A program made the position numbers and the translations under genes. From Planctomycetota bacterium (GTDB taxonomy: Bacteria; Planctomycetota; UBA8108), in assembly GCA_002695115.1 (NCBI GenBank), contig NZOA01000005.1, positions 1-6,075 of the forward strand: a stretch of 6,075 nt of DNA, read 5' to 3'. Position 1 is the stretch's first letter. Each line of letters starts with the position of its first letter. Below, piece by piece: positions 1 through 5,013 of this stretch. The notes under the pieces were generated by a model. It saw nothing but the letters and a program-made list of their open reading frames with translations, was not told the DNA's origin and did not search any database.

Positions 1-1
1 G

Positions 2-625
2 TCGACCTTCGATTCCATCGGCTCGACGCTCTCGGCGCTCTTCACTCGTGACATCTACGCCCGCTTTATTGCCCGGGATGGTGATGACAATCACTACCTG
101 AAGGTAGGCCGGTGGGCTACACCGCTGGTCATCGGCGCGTCCTTCCTCTACATCTTCCCCTACGATTTTCTCGAGAAGGGGATGGTCAGCTTCTTTATCA
201 GCATCAGCAGCGTCTTCGTTGTGCCCCTGCTGACCCTCTACCTCATGGGCCGGTTCACTCCGGTTCATCGGCGAAGCGGCGTGATCGGGCTCTGTGTCGG
301 CGGAGCCTATGGGCTGGCGCGGCTGGCCATCGAAAGCCAGCACATCTATCTTCCGTTTTTCCTGACAAACACGTACGCAGCCTATTCCTACAGCATGCTC
401 ATCACCGCGGCCTCGATGGTGGCGGTTTCGCTAGCGTTTGGCTGGGAGAAGAAGGGTGAGCTGCGGACTGTCGAGGAAGAGGGCTGGCTCGGCAGGAGCC
501 GGGCGGAAGCGAGGCGGCTGCTGGATTCCCAGGCCGAGGAGGCCTCCGGGTCCCTGCTGCCCGCGATCCTGGCCTTGCTGGTTCTCGCGCTCGGCTGCCT
601 CCTGAGCTTCGTGATCTTCTGGTAG
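2..625 (+). CDS. Sodium:solute symporter (SSS/SLC5 family), C-terminal part, 5' end outside window
   Basis: An open frame runs from the window edge to a TAG at 623-625 and gives 207 residues with no start. The first residues read S-T-F-D-S-I-G-S-T-L-S, then A-L-F-T-R-D-I-Y. This is the conserved SSS-family stretch (serine-rich helix carrying the second sodium site, followed by the T-x-D-I-Y loop). Hydrophobic segments follow at about residues 39-52, 61-82, 93-110, 128-147 and 184-206. A charged cytoplasmic-type linker (about 148-183, rich in E and R) precedes the last helix, as in SLC5 members with an extra C-terminal helix. In this family such proteins sit in the inner membrane and couple sodium entry to uptake of sugars, acids or other small solutes. 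The substrate cannot be deduced here. Its position 83 bp before two sulfatase genes suggests uptake of a desulfated product, which is inference. The family call is firm. Confidence 0.88.
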   Translation, partial: STFDSIGSTLSALFTRDIYARFIARDGDDNHYLKVGRWATPLVIGASFLYIFPYDFLEKGMVSFFISISSVFVVPLLTLYLMGRFTPVHRRSGVIGLCVGGAYGLARLAIESQHIYLPFFLTNTYAAYSYSMLITAASMVAVSLAFGWEKKGELRTVEEEGWLGRSRAEARRLLDSQAEEASGSLLPAILALLVLALGCLLSFVIFW

Positions 626-635
626 ACATCGCTGC

Positions 636-664
636 TGCGCCGAGATGCCGGGTCGGGGTATACT
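636..664 (+). promoter_or_regulatory. Weak candidate promoter ahead of the sulfatase pair
   Basis: TATACT at 659-664 differs from the sigma-70 -10 consensus at one position and lies 44 bp before the sulfatase ATG. The hexamer 17 bp further upstream (636-641, TGCGCC) is a poor -35 box. The 83-bp gap shows no T-run terminator, so read-through from the symporter gene is equally possible. Confidence 0.2.
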
Positions 665-708
665 GACGGTTCGATTCCTTCGTCCGCACACACGCATCGA
701 GAGAGAAA

Positions 709-2250
709 ATGAAGAATACGATCCTCGCCGTTGTCTTCACGGTTTTTACGACCCTGGCGGTCTCCGCCGCCGACCGGCCGAATATTCTCATCATCCTGAC
801 CGATGATATGGGGTTCTCGGACCTCGGCTGCTTTGGCGGTGAGATCGACACGCCGAACCTGGATTCGTTGGCGAAGGGGGGGCTGCGCTTTACCGAGTTT
901 CACAATACGGCGAGGTGTTGGCCGACCCGGGCGACGCTCCTGGGTGGGCGCTACAGCGACCGTCTCGGACCCTCGCAGGTCACCATCGCCGAGGTCCTGA
1001 AACCGGCCGGCTACCAGACCGCCATGGTGGGCAAATGGCACCTGGGTATGAATCCCCGCAAGGACGGACCGATCCAGCGCGGTTTCGACGATTTCTACGG
1101 CACCATGACCGGTGCCGGTTCGTTCTGGGATCCGTATACGCTGACCCGCAACACCGATCCGATCGACGCCGTGGAGGAGGAGGGAGAGGATTATTATTAC
1201 ACCGATGTCATCGGCAGGGAGGCTGTCCGGCAGATCGAGGCCTTCGCGAAGCAGAAGGACAAGCCCTTCTTTCATTATGTCGCCTTCACTGCCGCGCATT
1301 GGCCGCTGCACGCTCCTGAGAAGACCATCCAGAAGTATATCCCACGCTACCAGGGCGGCTGGGAGGAGCTTCGCGCCGCTCGCTACAAGCGCATGCTCGA
1401 GATGGGAATCATCGACAAGGAGCGCTGGCCGCTTCCGGCCACCGAGTGGAACGTCAAGAAGTGGAAGGATATCGATCACAAGGAGTGGCGGATCCGCAAT
1501 ATGGCGATCTACGCCGCCATGGTCGATCACATGGACCAGGCGGTGGGGAAGATAGTCGCCGCGCTGAAGCGCACCGGTGCTCTCGACAACACCCTGGTAA
1601 TCTACTTTCACGATAACGGAGCCTGCCCGGAGCATCTCGGCGGCAATGGCTACAATACGGCCAACAATGTTCTAGCCAAGGCGAAGAAGGCCGGCAAGAA
1701 GGTCTATGTTGGCGACCATTTCAACGTCATGATGGGCGGCCCGATGACCTACGGCAGCGTCGGCCAGAACTGGGCCCATTCGCAGAACACCCCGCTTCGC
1801 CGCTACAAGATGAATGTTCACGAGGGCGGCGCCTGCACTCCGGCGATCGTTCACTGGCCGAAGGGGCTCAAGCACAAGCCGGGTTCGATCACGCTGCAGC
1901 GCGGCCATGTCATCGACATGATGGCCACCTGCCTGGAGCTGGCCGGGGCGAAGTATCCCGCCGAGCGCAATGGCCGGAAGGTCGATCCGCACGAGAGCCT
2001 GAGCCTGGTGCCGGTCCTCACCGGCGGACAGCAGCCTCGCGATCACGCCTATATTTTCAACCATGCCGGCACCCATGCGGTGATCAAGGGCGACTACAAG
2101 CTTGTGCGCGAGGGCAGGAAGAGGCCCTGGTACCTCTACAACCTTGCGAAGAACCGCACCGAGACCATCAACCTCGCTGAGAAGGAGCCTTCGCTGGTAG
2201 CAGCATTGGAGGAGATCTGGGAAAACCGCTGGGGCAGGAAGAAGAAGTAG
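709..2250 (+). CDS. Secreted arylsulfatase-like sulfatase (formylglycine-dependent, C-W-P-T-R type)
   Basis: This 513-residue protein belongs to the alkaline-phosphatase-like sulfatase family (S1), which hydrolyses sulfate esters using a formylglycine made from Cys or Ser. A signal peptide covers about residues 1-20 (K-N, hydrophobic core, cleavage near A-V-S-A), so it should act in the periplasm or outside. The N-terminal metal-binding T-D-D is at 31-33. The modification motif C70-W-P-T-R74 is present (codon TGT 916-918). G-K-W-H-L-G is at 108-113 with Lys109 and His111, a second catalytic-type His is at 197 (A-H-W-P-L-H), and the C-terminal metal site H-D-N-G is at 301-304. R-Y-K-M-N-V-H-E-G-G at 365-374 supplies the sulfate-binding Lys367. 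The helical segment at 225-285 and the N-W-A-H-S-Q-N-T-P-L stretch resemble the large arylsulfatase A/AtsA-like group (S1_4), a tentative subfamily call. One oddity is L-L-G-G where the usual extended motif has L-T-G. The start is preceded only by a weak GAGAG (699-703), but the signal peptide supports it. The substrate is unknown. Confidence 0.93.
   Translation: MKNTILAVVFTVFTTLAVSAADRPNILIILTDDMGFSDLGCFGGEIDTPNLDSLAKGGLRFTEFHNTARCWPTRATLLGGRYSDRLGPSQVTIAEVLKPAGYQTAMVGKWHLGMNPRKDGPIQRGFDDFYGTMTGAGSFWDPYTLTRNTDPIDAVEEEGEDYYYTDVIGREAVRQIEAFAKQKDKPFFHYVAFTAAHWPLHAPEKTIQKYIPRYQGGWEELRAARYKRMLEMGIIDKERWPLPATEWNVKKWKDIDHKEWRIRNMAIYAAMVDHMDQAVGKIVAALKRTGALDNTLVIYFHDNGACPEHLGGNGYNTANNVLAKAKKAGKKVYVGDHFNVMMGGPMTYGSVGQNWAHSQNTPLRRYKMNVHEGGACTPAIVHWPKGLKHKPGSITLQRGHVIDMMATCLELAGAKYPAERNGRKVDPHESLSLVPVLTGGQQPRDHAYIFNHAGTHAVIKGDYKLVREGRKRPWYLYNLAKNRTETINLAEKEPSLVAALEEIWENRWGRKKK
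2236..2247 (+). promoter_or_regulatory. Ribosome binding site of second sulfatase, inside the end of the first
   Basis: The purine run AGGAAGAAGAAG lies 9 nt or more ahead of the ATG at 2257 and is the only Shine-Dalgarno-like sequence available. It sits in the last codons of the upstream gene and also encodes its basic end (R-K-K-K). Together with the 6-bp gap this argues for translation coupling of the two sulfatases. Confidence 0.5.
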
Positions 2251-2256
2251 TTTTCC

Positions 2257-3735
2257 ATGAACGCATCCAGATCGCGCTTCCTGTTTTTAATCGTCCTGCT
2301 TGCCTCCGTTCCCGCGGGGCTGCACGCCGCGCCGCGGCCCAACATCATCTTCTTCCTTTCCGATGACCATCGCTGGGACCGGCTGGGCTGCGCCGGGCAT
2401 CCCATCCTCAAGACGCCGACCCTGGACAGCCTCGCGGCCGGCGGAGTCCGTTTCAGCAATATGTTCGTGACCACCTCGATCTGTGCCGCCAGCCGCGCCT
2501 CGATCTTCACCGGGCTCTACGAACGCTCGCACCGTTTCACCTTCGGCACTCCGCCCATCGCCGCGAAGCTGACCGCCGAGAGCTACCCGGCTCTGCTTCG
2601 CAAGGCGGGCTACCGCACCGGCTTCATCGGCAAGTTCGGGGTCAAGATCGAGCGCGGAGAACGGGAGAAGATGTTCGACTTCTTTATTGGCATCGGCCGT
2701 GGTCCTTACCTGAAAAAACAGAAGGATGGCAGCCTGCGTCACGAGAGCGAGCTCTGTGGCGACCAGGCCATCCGGTTTATCGAGTCCAACCCCGAGGACA
2801 AGCCCTTCTGCCTGTCGGTGAGCTTCAACGCCTCGCATGCAGAAGATGGCGACAAGCGCCCCGGCATCGGGCACTTCCCCTGGCCCAAGGCGGTCGACGG
2901 CCTCTACGAGGATGTCGAGATTCCCGATCCGCTCTACAGCGCGCCGGAGATTTTCGCTGCCCACCCGGAGTTCATGAAGAAATCGATGAACCGCCAGCGG
3001 TTCTTCTGGCGCTGGGACAAGCCGGAGAAGTTCCGTACCAATCTGCGGGCCTATTACCGCATGATCAGCGGGATCGACGGGGTAATCGCCCGGGTTCGGG
3101 GTAAGCTCGCGGAGAAAGAGCTCGCCGCCAATACCGTCATCATCTTCAGCGGCGACAACGGCTACTACGAGGGGCAGCGCGGTTTCGCCGGCAAGTGGTC
3201 GCATTACGAGGAGTCGCTCAGGGTGCCGCTGATCATTAATGATCCGCGCGCGAAAAAATCCCTGCGCGGCAAGGTGCCCGGCTCGATGGCGCTGAACATA
3301 GATATTCCAGCCACCATCCTCGACTACGCCGGCATCGATGTTCCCGCTGGCTACCAGGGACGAAGCCTGGTGCCGCTGGCCCAGGGGCGCGAGCCCGGTG
3401 GGTGGCGAGACGACACCTTCGCCGAACACCTGATGAACCATGCGGCGATTCCGAAGTGGGAGGGTGTACGGGGCGCGCGCTATGTCTACGCGCGCTATTT
3501 CGAGCAGAAGCCGGTCTACGAATACCTGCACGACCTGGAGAAAGATCCATCCCAACTGAAGAATTTTGCGGCGGATGCGGATTACGGCGAGGTGCTCGAG
3601 AAGATGCGCGAGCGCTGCGACGAGCTTCGCGATGCCTACGGCGGGGTCTATGATCCCGATCGGTCGAGGAAGCTCAAAGCTCAGCAGCGGCAAAAAAAAA
3701 TCCAGCGGCAGCAGAAGAAGAAAAAAACAGGCTGA
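2257..3735 (+). CDS. Secreted sulfatase (formylglycine-dependent, C-A-A-S-R type)
   Basis: A 492-residue S1-type sulfatase, clearly different from its upstream neighbour. A signal peptide spans about residues 1-24 (R-S-R, long hydrophobic core, cleavage near G-L-H-A). The metal-binding S-D-D-H is at 35-38. The modification motif is C76-A-A-S-R80 (codon TGT 2482-2484), with alanine where proline is commoner. The extended motif keeps F-T-G (84-86). Where the family usually has G-K-W-H-x-G, this protein has G-K-F-G-V-K (125-130), keeping Lys126 but lacking the histidine. N-A-S-H at 191-194 supplies a later histidine, S-G-D-N-G at 298-302 the second metal site, and A-G-K-W-S-H-Y-E-E-S at 311-320 the sulfate-binding Lys313. 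A D-x-E-x-D-P-x-x-x-x-N element (426-436) is the usual sulfatase C-terminal motif. The protein ends in a strongly basic Q/K tail (470-490) encoded partly by an A9 run. It is the second gene of a tight pair, so both enzymes probably act on the same sulfated material. The specific substrate is not visible. Confidence 0.92.
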   Translation: MNASRSRFLFLIVLLASVPAGLHAAPRPNIIFFLSDDHRWDRLGCAGHPILKTPTLDSLAAGGVRFSNMFVTTSICAASRASIFTGLYERSHRFTFGTPPIAAKLTAESYPALLRKAGYRTGFIGKFGVKIERGEREKMFDFFIGIGRGPYLKKQKDGSLRHESELCGDQAIRFIESNPEDKPFCLSVSFNASHAEDGDKRPGIGHFPWPKAVDGLYEDVEIPDPLYSAPEIFAAHPEFMKKSMNRQRFFWRWDKPEKFRTNLRAYYRMISGIDGVIARVRGKLAEKELAANTVIIFSGDNGYYEGQRGFAGKWSHYEESLRVPLIINDPRAKKSLRGKVPGSMALNIDIPATILDYAGIDVPAGYQGRSLVPLAQGREPGGWRDDTFAEHLMNHAAIPKWEGVRGARYVYARYFEQKPVYEYLHDLEKDPSQLKNFAADADYGEVLEKMRERCDELRDAYGGVYDPDRSRKLKAQQRQKKIQRQQKKKKTG

Positions 3736-3773
3736 AAAATCCGGAAGGTCTTCCAGGGTGGCATTTTAGGAAT

Positions 3774-3803
3774 TTGACAAGTACCGACAGCCATCTGTCT
3801 GAA
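3774..3803 (+). promoter_or_regulatory. Candidate promoter with perfect -35 box
   Basis: A perfect sigma-70 -35 hexamer TTGACA lies at 3774-3779, 38 bp after the second sulfatase stop. The best -10 at 18-bp spacing is TCTGAA (3798-3803), which is poor. A TAGTAT at 3811-3816 is closer to consensus but 31 bp away. The box is well placed to start transcription of the coiled-coil gene at 3882, leaving a leader of about 70 nt. Confidence 0.35.
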
Positions 3804-3824
3804 GCTGCAGTAGTATGGCTCGGT
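3783..3824 (+). repeat. Bulged inverted repeat in the leader of the coiled-coil gene
   Basis: The left arm ACCGACAGCCAT (3783-3794) pairs with the right arm ATGGCTCGGT (3815-3824) over 10 bp with a two-base bulge and a 20-nt loop. It starts 4 bp after the TTGACA box. No T-run follows, so it is not a standard terminator. It may be an operator or leader fold, or chance. Confidence 0.35.
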
Positions 3825-3847
3825 GAAGGTCGCGTGTATCGCGGCCG

Positions 3848-3860
3848 GGTTCAGTGAACC
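3848..3860. promoter_or_regulatory. Perfect 13-bp palindrome, possible operator or leader hairpin
   Basis: GGTTCA-G-TGAACC has perfect 6-bp arms around one central base. It ends 7 bp before the AGGAGAT ribosome site. As DNA it has the form of a dimeric regulator site. As RNA it gives a 5-bp stem with a 3-nt loop beside the ribosome site. A shorter CGCG/CGCG repeat lies just before it (3831-3843). Confidence 0.35.
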
Positions 3861-3867
3861 GTCTACC

Positions 3868-3874
3868 AGGAGAT
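3868..3874 (+). promoter_or_regulatory. Strong ribosome binding site
   Basis: AGGAGAT sits 7 nt ahead of the ATG at 3882 and fixes the start of the coiled-coil gene. It is the best Shine-Dalgarno site in the window apart from the one at 5001. Confidence 0.8.
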
Positions 3875-3881
3875 AAAAATC

Positions 3882-4760
3882 ATGAAGGTTGTCATCGCTT
3901 CGATCGCGGCTGTGGGTTTGGTTTTCGGCGGGATCCTGTTTGTCCAGGTCAACCAGTTGAGCGACCAGGTCGAAAGCCTGAACGATGAGTTGAGCGAGAC
4001 CAGCTCTGCTCTCAATGTCGCCAGGGATTCAAGCGAAGATGAGAAACAGAATGCCGGCCTCAAGGCTTTGACCGACCGGTTGACCCGCCTCGAGGAATCC
4101 CAGGGCACCGCCGCCTCTGCCGAGGCTCCTGCTGTCGATCTCTCAGGGGTCGAGGCGCAGCTTGCCGTGCACGACACGGATATCGCCCAATTGAAGAAGG
4201 ATCTCAAGGGTTCCAGCCGGATCGGCAGCGCGTTCGATGATGCAGCCGACCGTTTCCTGGGAGCCGCCAGCGGCGAAACCGAGGGGGGCGAGCGTCAGAG
4301 CGGTCTGGGCCGGCTCTCGGAGCTCAGGACCCTTTTCAGCGGTGATTCCAGCGAGCTTACCGAGGAGCAGAAGCAGCGCCGAGCCGAGCTCACCAAGCAG
4401 TTCCAGGGCCAGAGGCTCGACTGGACGGTCAGGGGTTTTGACCGGGATCTCGAGCAGAAGCTCGATGACGGCCAGAAGGAAACCCTCAAGGATTTTCTCG
4501 CCCAGGAGCAGACCTCCCTCGATGAGCTGAAGGACCAGGAGCTCGACAAGGATGCTCGCGAGGTCGCCCAGAAACAGATCAGGGCAAATACCGATGCCCG
4601 GGTCGAAACGATCCTGACCGGCGATCAGAACGCAGCCTGGGGGAAATCCCGCTCCCGTTCCTCCCGCTCCCGTTCCACCGGGATCTTCGGCCGCGGCAGC
4701 CGCGGCAGCCGTGGCGATAGCCGTTCACGGGAACGTGGATCTGAACCGAAGAGCGAATAA
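3882..4760 (+). CDS. Unrecognised membrane-anchored coiled-coil protein with LTxxQ-like motifs and SR-rich tail
   Basis: I do not recognise this 292-residue protein. One hydrophobic helix (about 4-23, no clear cleavage site) should anchor it with the rest outside the cytoplasm. Residues 24-48 and 59-72 show heptad-like spacing of L and V and look like coiled coil. A second helical stretch covers 87-110. A small-residue/acidic linker (about 111-140) leads into a charged helical domain (141-250). That domain contains L159-T-E-E-Q, L194-D-D-G-Q and L245-T-G-D-Q, similar to the LTxxQ motifs of periplasmic Spy/CpxP-like chaperones and metal-stress proteins. This is suggestive similarity, not a family assignment. 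The C-terminus (255-287) is low-complexity Ser/Arg/Gly, with S-R-S-R repeats then R-G-S repeats, giving a strongly basic tail on an otherwise acidic protein. The gene has its own leader and strong ribosome site, and a terminator ends about 160 bp after it, so it is probably a separate transcription unit. Being a true gene is well supported by its ribosome site, codon structure and long open frame. Confidence 0.85.
   Translation: MKVVIASIAAVGLVFGGILFVQVNQLSDQVESLNDELSETSSALNVARDSSEDEKQNAGLKALTDRLTRLEESQGTAASAEAPAVDLSGVEAQLAVHDTDIAQLKKDLKGSSRIGSAFDDAADRFLGAASGETEGGERQSGLGRLSELRTLFSGDSSELTEEQKQRRAELTKQFQGQRLDWTVRGFDRDLEQKLDDGQKETLKDFLAQEQTSLDELKDQELDKDAREVAQKQIRANTDARVETILTGDQNAAWGKSRSRSSRSRSTGIFGRGSRGSRGDSRSRERGSEPKSE
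4647..4676 (+). repeat. Two perfect 15-bp tandem repeats encoding S-R-S-R-S
   Basis: The unit TCCCGCTCCCGTTCC occurs twice back to back, in frame, and encodes the S-R-S-R-S S-R-S-R-S part of the tail. Perfect identity at the DNA level suggests recent slippage or duplication. Confidence 0.85.
4692..4709 (+). repeat. Two perfect 9-bp tandem repeats encoding R-G-S
   Basis: CGCGGCAGC is repeated twice, in frame, followed by a decayed third copy (CGTGGCGATAGC). Together they encode the R-G-S-R-G-S-R-G-D-S stretch of the same protein tail. Confidence 0.8.
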
Positions 4761-4831
4761 GCTCCGCTATCGCTTTATCCAGCCGGAGTTTACGGCGGCA
4801 GGCAGTGGGATCTGCAAGGACGGATTGTTTT

Positions 4832-4837
4832 TATAAT
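4832..4837 (+). promoter_or_regulatory. Perfect TATAAT box, possible promoter
   Basis: TATAAT stands in a short AT-rich island in otherwise GC-rich sequence. No good -35 hexamer is found 16-18 bp upstream (GATCTG at 17 bp). A start near 4844 would give either a short transcript ending at the 4870-4920 terminator or, with read-through, a leader for the gene at 5014. Confidence 0.3.
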
Positions 4838-4843
4838 AAAATT

Positions 4844-4916
4844 GGCAGGCCGGTTCATTTTCCGCCCCTACCAGACAGTGAACGCTTTATTCGAAGTTCG
4901 CTAGTCTGGTTTTTTT
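4844..4916 (+). ncRNA. Possible small RNA of about 73 nt
   Basis: The interval lies between a perfect -10 box (4832-4837) and a strong intrinsic terminator (T-run 4910-4916). It holds no convincing coding frame. The layout is that of a short stand-alone RNA with a terminal hairpin, but a weak -35 means it may simply be the 3' end of the upstream transcript. No known RNA family is recognised. Confidence 0.2.
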
Positions 4917-4920
4917 CTTT
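4870..4920 (+). terminator. Strong intrinsic terminator
   Basis: The left arm ACCAGACAGTGAAC (4870-4883) pairs with GTTCGCTAGTCTGGT (4896-4910) through a 14-bp stem with one bulged base and one G-U pair around a 12-nt loop. A T-run of seven (4910-4916), then C and TTT, follows directly. It ends transcription from the coiled-coil gene and separates it from the membrane-protein gene downstream. Confidence 0.88.
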
Positions 4921-4923
4921 AGC

Positions 4924-4982
4924 GAGCTCTCCCTTGCCGCATTGGCCAGCACAGGTGGCCGAGGAGGTTCTCGAGGGAGCTC
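4924..4982 (+). repeat. Nested inverted repeats in the leader of the last gene
   Basis: The outer arms GAGCTCTCCCT (4924-4934) and AGGGAGCTC (4974-4982) pair over 9 bp with a bulge. Inside lie GGCCA (4944-4948) and TGGCC (4956-4960) with a 7-nt loop. The fold would end 18 nt before the ribosome site at 5001. It could be a leader structure or protein site. No riboswitch class is recognised. Confidence 0.35.
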
Positions 4983-5000
4983 ATACTCGGAAGTAGAAAA

Positions 5001-5006
5001 AAGGAG
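5001..5006 (+). promoter_or_regulatory. Ribosome binding site that fixes the start at 5014
   Basis: AAGGAG lies 7 nt before the ATG at 5014. The frame stays open upstream to a TTG at 4942, but that start has no comparable site and would add 24 polar Gly/Ser-rich residues ahead of the first helix. Confidence 0.85.
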
Positions 5007-5013
5007 CGGGAAA

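Noticed and set aside
388..1635. Long open frame on the - strand opposite the first sulfatase and symporter end
   Set aside because: The + strand carries clear sulfatase motifs across most of the region. The - strand protein is low-complexity, has no recognisable domain or ribosome site, and is a typical mirror frame in GC-rich coding DNA.
2287..3693. 468-codon open frame on the - strand opposite the second sulfatase
   Set aside because: It mirrors almost the whole sulfatase gene, whose signal peptide and catalytic motifs show the + strand is coding. The - strand product shows no known motif.
3736..3775. Short hairpin GGAAG/CTTCC followed by GCATTTT after the second sulfatase, considered as a terminator
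   Set aside because: The stem is only 4-5 bp with a very small loop, and the T-run is short and 10 bp away. It does not meet the usual form of an intrinsic terminator.
3882..4760. Reading the SR-rich protein as a eukaryotic-type splicing factor
   Set aside because: The N-terminal membrane helix, strong Shine-Dalgarno site and bacterial gene context show an exported or anchored bacterial protein. The SR stretch is a short low-complexity repeat without an RNA-recognition domain.
4805..4996. 63-codon open frame across the gap before the last gene
   Set aside because: It reads straight through the strong terminator hairpin and T-run, has no Shine-Dalgarno site, and its predicted product looks like non-coding sequence.
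4942..5013. Upstream TTG start giving a 24-residue longer membrane protein
   Set aside because: The ATG at 5014 has AAGGAG at ideal spacing. The TTG has no such site, and the extra residues fall in the structured leader.
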